A DNA stretch of 64,000 nt from Daedaleopsis sinensis (Eukaryota; Basidiomycota; Agaricomycetes; Polyporales; Polyporaceae), in assembly GCA_033807695.1 (NCBI GenBank), contig CM066302.1:4030001-4094000 (forward strand), written 5' to 3'. The notes beneath the pieces were generated by a model, which worked only from the letters and a program-made list of their open reading frames with translations, was not told the DNA's origin and did no database searches. The translations under genes were made by a program, and so were the position numbers. Positions 48,263-62,090 of the stretch are shown piece by piece (positions within the stretch are counted from its first letter, which is position 1; each line of letters begins with the position of its first letter).

Positions 48263-49496
48263 ATGAGGAGCTCACTTTCACTCGCTGCTGCCGTCTCCGC
48301 CGCTGCCTACTTCGTCTGCGCGAACGCGCTGCGTCTCCCCAACCCTGGTAGCCATCTACCGCAGTACTCGTCTTCGATCGCTAGACAGGCCAGCGGGAAC
48401 AACAGCGGGATCCATCTCGCTGTCTCCCCCGTTTGCGGGCCGCTCTCGGGGCAGACAGCCGACGCAAACGCCGGGATCGACTTCAAGAAGATCAAGACCA
48501 TCGTTGCATTTGGGGTAAGTCCATCCGAACGCGACCTGGATCCGACGCTGACTCGCCACACAGGACTCGTACACTGACGGCGGCCGGCAGGATGGAGGAC
48601 CGCTACCACCCGCTGTGGTCATACCGCCCGACGCAGAGGCGGGCGGGAGGTCGACGGATGGGAAGACGTGGGTGGAGGATCTTGCGGACGACGCCGGGGC
48701 GACGATCATGGACTATGCGGTACGTCTCTGTTCAGCTTGCCGCCACACTATCCATCCCCCTTACACATCTCGCGTATGTCTAGCAATCCGGCGCGTGTAC
48801 AGACCTGAGTCTTTGGCCGAGTGCTATCAAGAAAGTCGACTTCATTGGCCAGAGTACGCACAACGTAATATTGTTACCCTCCATTTGCTTACCGTACTTT
48901 ATAGTGGCCACGTTCCTTGGCCAGTCCCACGAGCTCGACCCGGACACGACGCTATATGCGATCTTTTTCGGCATCAAGTGAGTATCTACCGTCGCCGCCG
49001 CAATTGCTCTACAACATCTCACAATGCCCGCACACACAGCGACTACGAGAACTCGAAGAGTACGCTCATCCCCCGTCTTCCCCGTGAACACGCCGCTGAC
49101 CTCCCGTACCTCGTCGCAGCCGACGGCGAAGCGAACCTCCAAGCCGCCGCGCAAGTCATCCTCGCCCAAATCCGCAGACTCGCCAGCGCGCCCACACACG
49201 CCCGGTCCTTCCTCGTCACCGACGTCTACGGGCGCGGCACGCACACCCCCGCGGGCGACGCCTTCGTCCAGACCGTCTTCGCCGGGCTGCACGCCCTCCA
49301 CCTCGGCACCAACTCCACCGGGCATGGTGAACCTGAAGGCGCGGGCCCGAAGCTGCGGGTGGGGTTCGCGGCGTTCAGCCGGATCTGGGACGGGGTGCTG
49401 GGGGCGGACCCCGGATTTGAGGCGTTTGGGTATGTGAGCACGGATGCGTGCATCACGGATTGTGCGGCGGCGCCGTGCCAGAAGGATGGGATGTGC
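48263..49496 (+). pseudogene. CE16 acetylesterase, copy 3, lacking its C-terminus
   Basis: Same sequence and exon structure as copy 2, with the same break after GMC; the open frame runs on to 50063. Confidence 0.85.
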
Positions 49497-52400
49497 TGCC
49501 GTATGCAGCGCCCACCGCTGTTACTCCCGGACCCCGCACAAGATGGGCGTTGGGGGGCGAGGGTGCGCAGGGTACCCCATCGGAGAGACAGTCGTCCGCA
49601 CGTCCGGGGAAGACTGACGAAGAGTTGGAGCAGGGGAGGAGGAGCGGCGACGAGACGAGGAGAACTCGTACGAAGAGGTAAGTCCCCTCCGCACCTGTCG
49701 CTCTCCTCTGTCCGCCCGCAGCCTGCTCCGGTGCGTCGACTCATCCGCTCTCTTTTCGACTACGATCCCTGTAGTAGCACTTCGAATGCATACGATTCGC
49801 TTGTGCTCTTGCCCCATCCGTCTGTGTGCCAACTGTCTGCCGACCAAGTCCGTCCTCCACCTCCCGCTCTCTCTGACACTTCCCCTGTAAGTAAGTCTAT
49901 CGCCCGTCATTCTCTGCCTGTCTCACCGCTCACGCTGTCTCTCAGTTTCGGTGCTGCACTCGCACCAGCACATCGCTGTCATCTCATGTATCCCGGAGGA
50001 GATATTCCGACCTGCAGCGTCCGTCCCTCATCCGATTCACGCGAGTCCGGGTGCGTTGGATAGCCCTCGACCGGCCGGACCAGGGCATATGGGTCCCGTC
50101 GCCAGACGTCGAGTGCTCGTCGACTTGCGACCCGAACACTGTCCGACTCAGGACAAGAACCCGCCTCACCCTCGCTCCCGGCATGCTTTCCGCCGGAAGC
50201 CATGACCACGAGCACCCCGTGAACACCTCGCAACGGCCCCCCCATTCGCGCGGCGATCCGACAAGTTTGAAAATAGCCTCATTTCGGACGGTTTCATTGC
50301 TTTTCGCCAGCCGTCCGACTCATCCGCGAGTGCTCCCCCAGTTCTCACCGGTCCGCGTGCTAATACATCATCCCAGAACGCGCTGAACGTTCCGCGTCCA
50401 ACACAGCCGGCCATACCGCGATCCTTTGAGTTTTCAAAAATCGCTTTCAGCGCGATTTCATGGCATTTCATGGGGTACGCCAGAAATCCGCCATAACTCT
50501 TCGAGTTCTCACCCGTACGCGTGCGAACGCATGTTCACAGAACGCGCTGAACGTTCCGCATCCAGCGCCCCCGGTCGCATCGCGATCCGACGAGGTCTCA
50601 AAATGCACATCTCACAGCGACTTCATGGGTACCGGAGGTGAGTCCGCTCTCCCGTCCGAACGACGACTCGCTGCGCCGCGCGACTTATGTACGATGTATA
50701 TGCTGACTACGTACGCCGTGTACGATACGTTTGCAGGTCCGGAAAGCGACTTTTCAAAATGAGCCCCATGGGCCCTCCCGAGACTGGTGAAGACGAACTC
50801 ACGATACAGCCAGTCTCTGGCCCCGGGCGCAGCTAACATCGACCCGGCAGCGCGTTCTATCCATGGAGAGTCGGTTTCGAAGCCGTCGGGGCCGTTGAAG
50901 AGCGACATGACGACATTCGCGCGGGAGGGGTAGGATAGACCCAATGCCGAACTCGCGAACCGCGCGCTGCGCCGCCGCGAAACCCTCTTCAAGTGTCCCA
51001 AGCACACTCTCTATGCCTGGGACAGCCGGTTCCATGGAGTCCGGGCCCGAAACGATCACACAGGAATTAAAAAGGTGCGCATTTTCGCGCAAAATCGCTG
51101 TATTTCGTTCACTACTCACGCAATACATGTCTATAGCCTACATAACGTGCTGGACAAGTCTCTCGCACTGTTTCCGAGCTGCCGACACCCGCATCCCGTC
51201 GAGGGCACGCCGCCGCCGTTCACGGCGCGGTGCGAGAAGTCCGGCTCGGACGCTGCGAAGGAGCCGCGGCGGCGGCGCGTGCGCAGTCCGAGCGTGCCTG
51301 CGAAGGCCGTGGCGACATCTCCCCAGCGGGACTCGACGGCGCTGAGCACGTCCCAAGCCGTGCTCACGCGTTCTCGCGCGGTGGAAGTGCCGCCGAGTCG
51401 CGGAGCCCACTCGTCTCAGCGGCGCGCAAGATCCCCCCGCCGTGGGCAAGGCCATCAAGCCTGTGAGCGGCGAGACGGCCTGCAGTGCGCACGGAGCCGA
51501 GCTCGCGCCAAGTCGCGCGTGGGGAACATTGAGGCCCGCTAGCCTGCGCTCGAGATGCGGCGGACTCCGAGTCGAAGCCGCATCGCCGCCCTGTGCCGCG
51601 TGTACGACGCCCCGGACGCGTCGCGGACAGTCTGCTCCGTCTGCTCGAGTGCGGACACGGTCGCGAGTCCGACGGAGACGGGCATGCAGGACGTTGCGCA
51701 GCGTCCCTCGGCGGGAGATGCGAAGGCCGCCTGTCCATGCTCGAGGCGAGGCCGCACCGGTACCGGTACCCCACCGTCGGTCTCGTCGTCTCGCAGCGGC
51801 GCGCGCGACGTCCGTGACGCGTGCGTGACGGCGGACCCGCCTGTGTGAGCGGCGAGACGGACGGACGGGCCGTCGGAGAGGACCAGCGGCTGGGGAACGG
51901 AAGGAAGGGTCAGCGGGAGGGAGAGCGGGCGCGGTACGGTATGTAACTACTGTGTACTACGTTAGTCAAGCTTAATGGAAGCTATCCGCCGGATTTCGGC
52001 GGCCTCCCCCTCCTCTCCCCGAGTCGCGACGGTCCGAAGTCGCAGCACGGCGCACGCGTTCGTCGCGCACCACAGCCGGGGTCCTGACTCCAGAGCCCGT
52101 CGCGTGTCTGCTGCTCTCGCAGCAGCAGCACAGAGCTCCCCGACGCGTGCGAGACGGCTCTATCGCCTGCTCGAGCGGGGAGACGGACGGCGGAGCCTGC
52201 AGCCTGACGAGAGGCGGGTCCGACTTGGAGTCCACGGGCGGGCTGTCGGGTACTCAAGTCAGCGGGGCGGGGGCGGGGTCCGGCACGGTGACACGTACAT
52301 AGATATGTACCCTCGCCGAGCGGGATCTCAAGTGTCCATACACAAACTGTCGAATACAAGTGTCCTATGTCCGAAATCAGCATTAAGGTCAGCACAGCGA

Positions 52401-55400
52401 GCCGGGGCCAGGGGCCGGCACACAGATAGACATACCTTATCTGTGATGCTCGATAGTCGACGTCCTCATGCAGGCATCCGGGACCGCACACACGTATCTG
52501 AGGGACAGCACTGTCAGCATCCGGGGCAGCGGTCAAGGGCGTGGCGCGGGAACGACTCACTAGTACGACAGCGCGCGGACGAGTGCGCCGCACGCACCCG
52601 GCACAGTCCAGTGTGCGGAGCCGAGCCTGCAGAGTGGTGGGGGAAGTCAGTTGCGTACAGGGCGGAAAGGCGGACCCGCGAGGTTTGCGCACCGGTCTGA
52701 GCTAAGGCGCAACGACGCGATCGTGCGCGAGCGTAAGGCACCTGCGGTCCACTCGCGTTGAGTCGGGACCATCCACAGAGTCCTCGGACCTGGGCGAGAA
52801 CGGCTGTCAGCGACGCGGCGGAGCATCCGGAGACAGAATCAAAGAGACTTACCTTCACGTTAAGTCACAGCAGAACACCGGCTCGTGTGGGTGCAGAGGA
52901 TGCGACACTTCCCGAGCACGTGGAGACCGTCAGCTGCCGGTGAGCCTGCAAATGGTGACCATGTCAGATACACCCCGCCGCGCGAACAGTGAGCAATACG
53001 CACCTGTCGGCGAGCAGCGGCGAACACGTACAGTGCGGCGGCGTGCATGAGCTCGGTGAGGCCGAGTGAGAGAAGGGAGGGAAGAGGGAGGGAAGTGAGG
53101 GAAAGGGAGAAGTGGGGGAGAGGGTGCTGGGGGACTTGTCGAGTCTGCGGGCCTACTTGTACCTCGCGAGCTTGGTCTGTGCGCAGTCCCCACGGTCAGC
53201 AGACCGGACCGTGTGGAAGTGACAACAGCTGACTTCGCACGCACCCTTCGGACGTGGCGGGGGCCGGACCAACCAGAACGCTGCACGAGAGAGGACCCTG
53301 CGCGTGAGGACGGGAATGGCGCAGGTTCCGAGATCGGAGGAGCATGGAATATTCTCCGCTATTATCGCGTAGTAGCGTGGGCGCTCGGCTAATGTGTGAT
53401 GCAATTTGTGTTGTAATGCCGTTGTAAATTAGGGCAGAAGGGGCAGGAGGAGAGGGTCCTGCACGGATAACACCGTCCGGACTATTTCTGGCTGTTTCGG
53501 CGGAGTTGGGCTCAACAGAGACGTGTATTTCATGTATTACACATATGGAGGCTGTCAACTAGCACTTATGCAGTCAGTACTGCACCCATGGCCCTGTGAT
53601 ATTCGCATATCAGTCAGCAATCTCGAAGTGCTAAGTCTAAACATGACAGCATGGCACTTACTATGTGCAGGAGAGTCGACCTCTTCATACTTGCAGCTTG
53701 CCAGAGCTCATAGCAGTAGATCAATGGTACTCTAGTCTTGCTATCCTTCGTCCTGGACGGAATGCGTCAGTTTTCTGGTCAGATATCGGCAGAGGAAGAG
53801 AGATAAACGCCCGGCGGTGAATATGGCCGTCCGCATTTGGGCATTGGTTAGCGCTCTTCCCGCGCCTGGCGCTGACTCGCATGCCACCTCCGCCGTTCCT
53901 GCCGCTCCCGCTTCCTTGCACCTGTGATGTGATGCTCATGATCTGGCAGGCTATACTCCCCCTACTGCAACAGTACAGGCACCCTTAGACTCGAGCTTCA
54001 AGCTCTTTGGAAGTAGTAATAAACTTATCATTCAAAGTTGCACCTTCAACTTGTCATTCTGAAGAGACATGCTGGCTGCTACAGACACCAAGACCATGTA
54101 CCATTTCCCTGCACGATGCAGGAGAAACTCTGCAGGCCAAAAGGACTGCACCATCCAATGTTGGTTAGCCCCAAGGGACTGGCACAGAAATCGTACGAGT
54201 ATGGGTGACGGCATGCAAGTGAAGAAAATCAGGGTGGACAATTTCCGCTCGCTAACTACCCAGCCCTGAGCTACTGATGGAGCACAGCAGTCGCTACTAG
54301 AGTTATGACAGTGAGACAGTCACCCTGGTGATCTGAATGTTCTGGAGTGGTTGTCACCCGGGTTCTCTAACTCACGGTCAAGACAGCCTTGAACATACAT
54401 GAACAGTACTCGGTCTTGAAGAAATTATGCATAGTGACGAGTTGGAGGTCCTGACTCCTCATATACGGGAGTTGGGAGGATGGGAATCATCCTGCAAATC
54501 TACATGATCGGTGGGAGACCGCGCACTGTCGCTTACAAGTAAGCTTGATTGATGCAAGCGGGACCCTGTCACCCCGGGCCCGGGATGAGATACATGTGCA
54601 GCCGACGATGTGATCTTGTGATTTCAAAGCATGTTCCGTGGTTGAGATCTCACCAGTCTGTCGGAAGCGGCGGACGAACATTCAGTGCACACAGTGGAAC
54701 TCTGTCTTGCGGAACTCGAGCATAATTTGTACTGAGTCTACTATAAAGTACAGAATGCAGTAGTCTAACAGGCTCTAGAGAGATGGGGGCAAGTAGGGAT
54801 GACACCCACCGGTACACAGGGCGGAATCGATGGCAGGCGAGGAACTCGCACAGGCGGGTGGTATGCGAGCTGAGCTTGAAAACCGAACCCTGACCTGCCC
54901 ATCACAATTGCTTCCATGTCGGAAAAAGGGTGTTTCGCACGGGGCAGATGAAGGGAGAGCGACTGCCAGTACATCGTCGCAAGGCTTGTGCGAACCGGTT
55001 CAATGAGAGCTGAGCAGCGAACCGTGAACTCCAGATACAGGCGCATTTAGTTCGAAACGAGTCGGAGGCAATTGAGCACGAACGGAGCGAGCCGCTCTAT
55101 CTTCCCAACTCAGCTCATCAGATGACCGTCCAAGCGAAAGGCTCGTCACGATGGGGGTTGGGGAGAGCTGAGCTTACGAAAACCGCTTGGGGATCAGGTC
55201 CAACGCAACAGATGGGAGCTGAGCAACGACTCGGAGTCCTGAACTCGTCGCTTCCAGCTCGAAACGATTCCGCATGGACGGAGCGAGCTGCGACTGTGTC
55301 GGGGATCGGGAGACGGAGTCAGTTGAGCTTGCGCGACTTGTGCAAGCCGGTTCGAGCTGCGACCTCCCGGTGCGTCGGTGCTCGCTCTACTTATCTTCCC

Positions 55401-55652
55401 GGATCAGCTCCCCTCAGCTGAGCTTGCGCAGACCGCTTGGGGAGTCAGGCCTCAGGTCCGACGCGACAGACACCCTGAGTGCTCGTCACACTCGCTTCGA
55501 CGTCGAAACGAGCCTGTAGCAGCGGCCGTTAAGTACATAGTCAACTACTCGACTTGTTCGTGCTGTCTTCCCCACTCACCTCTTCTCACCGCCCGTATGT
55601 CGTCGCACTCTGATTCGCATGCCCTCGCGCTGACCCTCTCTCGTATAGCACG
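49497..55652. repeat. unit spacer A, unit 3
   Basis: As in unit 2, except the patch at 53481-53610, where several positions agree with unit 1 instead. Confidence 0.6.
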
Positions 55653-56385
55653 ATGGCTCGACCCATAGGGACCACTGCGAAACCCACAGGCTCCTCGCGA
55701 CGGGAGGTCACGCGACGGAGCCAGCTTCGCGTTCGCATGAACGCCGCACTCGGTGAGTCTTTCGCATCCTCTCCGCGACGTGATCGGGCTAACCTAACTC
55801 GGACATCCTGCAGTCGCGCTCTCCGGAGTGCCGGACGCGACGATGTGCTGGACACTCGAGACGTACGTCGCGTACGTCGTCCTCAAGTGCGGCGTCGAGC
55901 TCGTCGGCTTCCCACCCACCTACACGTTCGGGAACCTCAGCGACCACGCGACGGGGCTCCGGCGCATCACCCACCTCCTCACGCGCTGGGAGAACCGCGT
56001 GATGCGCTTCGTGCGCGTGTCCGACGAGAGGCGGCGGGCGGTGGCCGCGAACCCGCTCCTGGCCGCCCCGAGTCCCCTGCTCGCCGACAAGCAGTCGACT
56101 GGCGGCCGTCCGGACATCAAGAAGCGTCGATACCGGCCGGTGACGAACCCGATGGGTCTGCCCGGACGGTACGAGCGGAACGGGCCGAAGTCGGCGCCGT
56201 TCGTGAGCCAGGAGGTCGAGGCGGCGGTCGAGGCGGAGATCGAGAAGGAGCGGGCGGAGGACCCGCTCGCAGAGCTCAGCGGCGACGAGGAACACCAGAG
56301 GTTCGTGCGCCGCGCTGAGAGGAGGCGGCGGCAGGTCCGGAGTATCGTGCGGAACCCTGTCGAGGGTTGGTTCTTGTTGTCGTAG
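55653..56385 (+). CDS. unit gene, copy 3: hypothetical protein
   Basis: Exons 55653-55752 and 55814-56385; 223 residues, the same protein as copy 2. Confidence 0.65.
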
Positions 56386-59300
56386 AGTACTTACATTGTC
56401 CGTTTGAATGTATCGGGCACGGTCGTCGTCGTGCACACAGTCGGGACACTCAGTCTGGTGCGGAAGGCGGGGTCTGGCGCGGCTCACGCATGGTGCGCAG
56501 ACAGAGCAATGACGTACCATCACGTACGTGCACATGGACGTCGATCTTTGTGGTGGAAACGAGCGGGTCTCCATCGCTTCACATCTGCGTAAGATCTGCA
56601 GGATATCAATCAGCGAGCAAATACGAACAAACGCGGCCGCGTAGCGATCCTCTTACCGTCCCCGTCCCCTCGCAGATTGGGATCAGCAGCTCAGGAGCAC
56701 ACAGTGCTGCTGAACTACCCATCCCAGTCAGCGAGCCACCGCCGTGCAGCGGCGCGAACGTGCTCGAGAGCACACGCGGCAGCGCGGGGGGGCAGTGGGC
56801 TTGGGGACAGTCCCGGCCGAGTCCGAGTGGTCGGAGATCGACGAGTCGAGATCTGTGGAGGTTAATGAGCTCAATCAAACACCGCTTAGGTGTCGTACGA
56901 GCGTGCACCTTTCGCTCCCGAGTCCCTTCTCTACTCTTTCCCCCATCTACGCCAGCTGGTGCCCTTCCCTTTCCTCCTACCTTCGTCCCGACTCCTCGCC
57001 GCAGCTGTGCGCTACGCTCCGTGAACCGTACGTCGTCTACCTCGATCGACACGGTACTCGACTCTCACTGATGTGTCTCCCAGGTTTCGACACGCGCGCC
57101 CTGCAGGCCACGACGTAGTTGGTGAGTCTCGCCCTCCCTCGTCGAACGAACACGCTCCGGGCGCCGGTCACGCTCGAGCCGTCGGTGCGAAGGGGCGCAC
57201 GAGACGGCTTCGGACTCGCCTGTTCGGGAGGCTCCGCGTACACGCACGCGGTGGTCGACGTGCAGAGCGCGGGACTCGTTCCGCGGGACGACAGAGATGC
57301 TTGAGGCATCCCCGGCTCTGCTTGAGGATCCCCGCCGGCTGGAAGTCCTTGAACGGCACGATCTCGACGCATGGGGGCGGCGCAGGGAACGGGGGGAATG
57401 TGAGCCAGACGTTGGTCACTGTCGGTCGGCCAGGCGGGTGCTGCGGTAGGGCCCGACGCGTCCGTGGCGCCACTCACGGTCAGGCATCAGCAGCTCCGTG
57501 CGGAGTCGCTTCCCGAGGGACGCGAATGCAGACGACGTGGTGCTCGAGAGATCGAGCGCAGAGCGTGCTTACCTGATGTGAGAGGCAGCGTCAGTACGAG
57601 CCTCCGGGGCATGGTACGACGTTTACCGCATCACCGACACCGGAAAACTCTGCCGCCCTCTGCAGATCATGCAGAGGGCGTCAGAGCGTGAGGCAGGCCC
57701 CGGGAGCGGGGCCCGGAGGGCTTCGCCTGCTCATTTGAGTGGGCACACGCGCGCGGTGCGATTGCAGACGTACCTGGGCAGGCCAGACTGTCGAGCACGT
57801 GCTGAGCTTATGCACGGGCGTCGAGGAGCGTGCGTGCTTGCTGATATGCGGCGCATGCGCTTGCGAGCACGGTACAGGGCGTCCGGGGACGGTACAGCGC
57901 GCCGTTCGCGCATTCTGCGCCGCCGCACGAGCGCAAGCGGGGCCCGGGCTCGTCGCCGTCCCGGATGGGCCCGAAAGCGGGACGCTCCCGCCTCTCGAGG
58001 CGACGGCTCGTCCAAGTGACGAGCCCGTGCGACGACGGATGGCGTTCTAGACAGCCCGGAGGTCAGTTCTTCGCGGCTTTCTATGCAGATGAGCGAAGCA
58101 CTTACCTTGATCATCAGCATAGGACGCGGCTCGGCACGCGAGCGAGGACGTCCGGGCGGATCTGTGGGGTACCCGGGGCACGGTACAAGGCGTTCGTGCA
58201 CGGTACAGCGCGTCCGGGAACGGTACAGCGCGTTCTGCGCCGTGTCCACTCGCGCAAGCGGGCCCCGGGGTCGTTGCTGTCCCGGATGGGCCTGAACGCC
58301 GGTGGCTACTGCGTCTCGAGGCGACAGCTCGTCCAAGAAAGGAGCCCGGGCGACGCGGATTGCATTCTAGTCAGCCCGGAGGTCAGTTCATGGTTCTCTG
58401 TGCAGCGTGTGCAAGACACTGACCTTGATCGTCGGCACAGGACGCGGTTCGGGCACGCGAACGGGGATGTCCGGTGGGGCTGTACGGTACGCGGTACGGG
58501 GGACGTGGGCTTACTGGTGCGTACCTGCGTTCTGGACCGCTCACGGCGATCTCTCACTGACCCTCAATCGCGGCCTGATAGCGACGATCGGAGCGTGCTG
58601 GAGACATCGAGTGCGACGCGAGCGCGGGAGACGAGCGCGGAAGGCGGTCGGAGGATGGTCGTGGTCGAAGGACAAGGAGGAGGCGGGCTAGGCGCCCGCG
58701 AGCGGTTTGCGGAATTTAAGCAAAGTGAGTGGTACGTGAGCGCATTTGTTTCGGGTGTGCTAAAAACCGACGTCGTGTGCGCATACAGAGTGCGTGTCGC
58801 AGCCGATTCGGCTGAGTTCGGGGAGAGAGCGGGGGAGGATGGTGGTGGTCGGAGGACCAGAGGGACGGGTGATAGGCGCCCGTCCGGCGTGCTTGCAATC
58901 TCGGCGTGCGGAGGCAAGTCGCGAGGCCGGTACGTGTTCGCACTCAACTCGAAGAACGGGGGCGCACGTTTAAGTGCTTGACGCAGCCATTTCGTCGCAG
59001 GTCGGGAGGGAGGACGGCGGTAGAAGTTGGCGGAGGAAGCGGCTTGGATGGCCTTGTGCTTGGAATTCAATCAGCGGGCGGCGACTGGTGAGTGCTTACA
59101 TTCTGTCTCGAGTGGGGGGAACCACGCGGGTGCGTCCAAGATGCAAGTCGCGCCGCCGTTCCGGAGAGGACGCGGGTGCATGTAAGATGCAGGTCGCAGC
59201 CGTTCCGAAAAGGAAGATGGTGGTGGTCGGAGGACGAGAGGGACGCACAATAGACGCCCATGCGTCGTTCGAGAATCTGCGTTTCTGGCGGGAGCTGCTC

Positions 59301-59477
59301 AGTAGAATAGAGACTCTGTACGTGTAGAATACATGCATATACTCACCTAAACATGCGCTACACTCTTCCCTGCGCTGCTTGCTATGTGCTGCTGCCCTCC
59401 TGCTGCCTTCCTGCTGCCTTCCTGTACGCTGCACCCTCTGTACAGGCTACGCCCCTCGGACGGGTATAATAGTGTGT
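56386..59477. repeat. unit spacer B, unit 3
   Basis: As in unit 2, with a single change seen near 57371 (CCT to CAT). Confidence 0.55.
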
Positions 59478-60047
59478 ATACGCACCTTGGGCAGGTATAT
59501 TAGCTATATACGCACCTTGGGCAGGTATATTAGCTATATACGCACCTTGGGCAGGTATATTAGCTATATACGCACCTTGGGCAGGTATATTAGCTATATA
59601 CGCACCTTGGGCAGGTATATTAGCTATATACGCACCTTGGGCAGGTATATTAGCTATATACGCACCTTGGGCAGGTATATTAGCTATATACGCACCTTGG
59701 GCAGGTATATTAGCTATATACGCACCTTGGGCAGGTATATTAGCTATATACGCACCTTGGGCAGGTATATTAGCTATATACGCACCTTGGGCAGGTATAT
59801 TAGCTATATACGCACCTTGGGCAGGTATATTAGCTATATACGCACCTTGGGCAGGTATATTAGCTATATACGCACCTTGGGCAGGTATATTAGCTATATA
59901 CGCACCTTGGGCAGGTATATTAGCTATATACGCACCTTGGGCAGGTATATTAGCTATATACGCACCTTGGGCAGGTATATTAGCTATATACGCACCTTGG
60001 GCAGGTATATTAGCTATATACGCACCTTGGGCAGGTATATTAGCTAT
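59478..60047 (+). repeat. 30-bp minisatellite, 19 perfect units (unit 3)
   Basis: Same unit sequence as the other two arrays, two units fewer (570 bp). This is the main length difference between units 2 and 3. Confidence 0.97.
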
Positions 60048-60762
60048 ATAGGCACTGTCGTTTGGATTCCAGACGGTACCTTTGCGGGCACGACGGCCCG
60101 GGGTGCGAGTCCGTGCGCAGGACGCGACGGGCGCTAGCGTCGAGAGCTGAGAGCCGAGAGCCGCGAGCGGAGAGCGCGTCGTGCGAGCGAGAGTCGTGCG
60201 CGACGAGAGAGACCGGTACCGAGAGGCGCCTAGGCGTTGCAGACTCAGTGTGCGGCGTTCGGTGCGGTGGCAAGAGACGTGCGACGTGCAGTCAGCCACC
60301 GCGCGCGATCGGCCTTCTCCGAGGCGCTCTGTCCTGTACCGTCTGCGAGTAACGACGTCGACAATGTCCTTGCCCTCTCTCTCTCGTCGACAGACACCAG
60401 GACGAGGAACATCCACATCTAGAGCTGACTTCGAAAGTATTCAATGCACGCTCCGAGGGCCGGATCTACTCGAGGTCGTAGCTGCAAAGCCTAATTCTCC
60501 CTCTCCCCCCGCCTGCGACTTGCCTTATCTCCTCGTCGGGCGCACGCTGAACTCGTCGTCCTCTACGGCGTCGGAGATACTGCACCCTAGGCTGCCGGCA
60601 TGCTCTCTACCTCCGTCTGATCCCTCGCTCTCCACCATTTATTTCTGTCGCTCTTCTGTCGCTTCGAGACGGTCATATGCTCAGCTTCGTCCTCGCAGCT
60701 GCATCGATTCAGCCTCGCCGCCCGCGTGATGCACAATATTCCCCGTCGAAGGCCTCAGCTCC

Positions 60763-60769
60763 TATAAAG
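60763..60769 (+). promoter_or_regulatory. TATA box of CE16 copy 4
   Basis: TATAAAG 94 bases before the ATG at 60857. Confidence 0.6.
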
Positions 60770-60856
60770 CCCGCTCGTTCGCGCGTCGACTGCCGTGAGT
60801 CAAGCCCCTCATCTCCGCCAGCCGACTGTCTATGCCGGACAGCACTTCGCCCGACC

Positions 60857-62090
60857 ATGAGGAGCTCACTTTCACTCGCTGCTGCCGTCTCCGCCGCTGC
60901 CTACTTCGTCTGCGCGAACGCGCTGCGTCTCCCCAACCCTGGTAGCCATCTACCGCAGTACTCGTCTTCGATCGCTAGACAGGCCAGCGGGAACAACAGC
61001 GGGATCCATCTCGCTGTCTCCCCCGTTTGCGGGCCGCTCTCGGGGCAGACAGCCGACGCAAACGCCGGGATCGACTTCAAGAAGATCAAGACCATCGTTG
61101 CATTTGGGGTAAGTCCATCCGAACGCGACCTGGATCCGACGCTGACTCGCCACACAGGACTCGTACACTGACGGCGGCCGGCAGGATGGAGGACCGCTAC
61201 CACCCGCTGTGGTCATACCGCCCGACGCAGAGGCGGGCGGGAGGTCGACGGATGGGAAGACGTGGGTGGAGGATCTTGCGGACGACGCCGGGGCGACGAT
61301 CATGGACTATGCGGTACGTCTCTGTTCAGCTTGCCGCCACACTATCCATCCCCCTTACACATCTCGCGTATGTCTAGCAATCCGGCGCGTGTACAGACCT
61401 GAGTCTTTGGCCGAGTGCTATCAAGAAAGTCGACTTCATTGGCCAGAGTACGCACAACGTAATATTGTTACCCTCCATTTGCTTACCGTACTTTATAGTG
61501 GCCACGTTCCTTGGCCAGTCCCACGAGCTCGACCCGGACACGACGCTATATGCGATCTTTTTCGGCATCAAGTGAGTATCTACCGTCGCCGCCGCAATTG
61601 CTCTACAACATCTCACAATGCCCGCACACACAGCGACTACGAGAACTCGAAGAGTACGCTCATCCCCCGTCTTCCCCGTGAACACGCCGCTGACCTCCCG
61701 TACCTCGTCGCAGCCGACGGCGAAGCGAACCTCCAAGCCGCCGCGCAAGTCATCCTCGCCCAAATCCGCAGACTCGCCAGCGCGCCCACACACGCCCGGT
61801 CCTTCCTCGTCACCGACGTCTACGGGCGCGGCACGCACACCCCCGCGGGCGACGCCTTCGTCCAGACCGTCTTCGCCGGGCTGCACGCCCTCCACCTCGG
61901 CACCAACTCCACCGGGCATGGTGAACCTGAAGGCGCGGGCCCGAAGCTGCGGGTGGGGTTCGCGGCGTTCAGCCGGATCTGGGACGGGGTGCTGGGGGCG
62001 GACCCCGGATTTGAGGCGTTTGGGTATGTGAGCACGGATGCGTGCATCACGGATTGTGCGGCGGCGCCGTGCCAGAAGGATGGGATGTGC
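60857..62090 (+). pseudogene. CE16 acetylesterase, copy 4, lacking its C-terminus
   Basis: Same as copies 2 and 3 by eye; break after GMC, open frame to 62657. Confidence 0.85.

Larger units (their letters stand above)
47736..60329 (+). repeat. tandem megarepeat, unit 3
   Basis: 12594 bp, about 60 shorter than unit 2 because its minisatellite has two fewer 30-bp units. Outside the patch at 53481-53610 and a few substitutions (for example near 53435, 53850, 54021 and 57371) it matches unit 2. Confidence 0.95.
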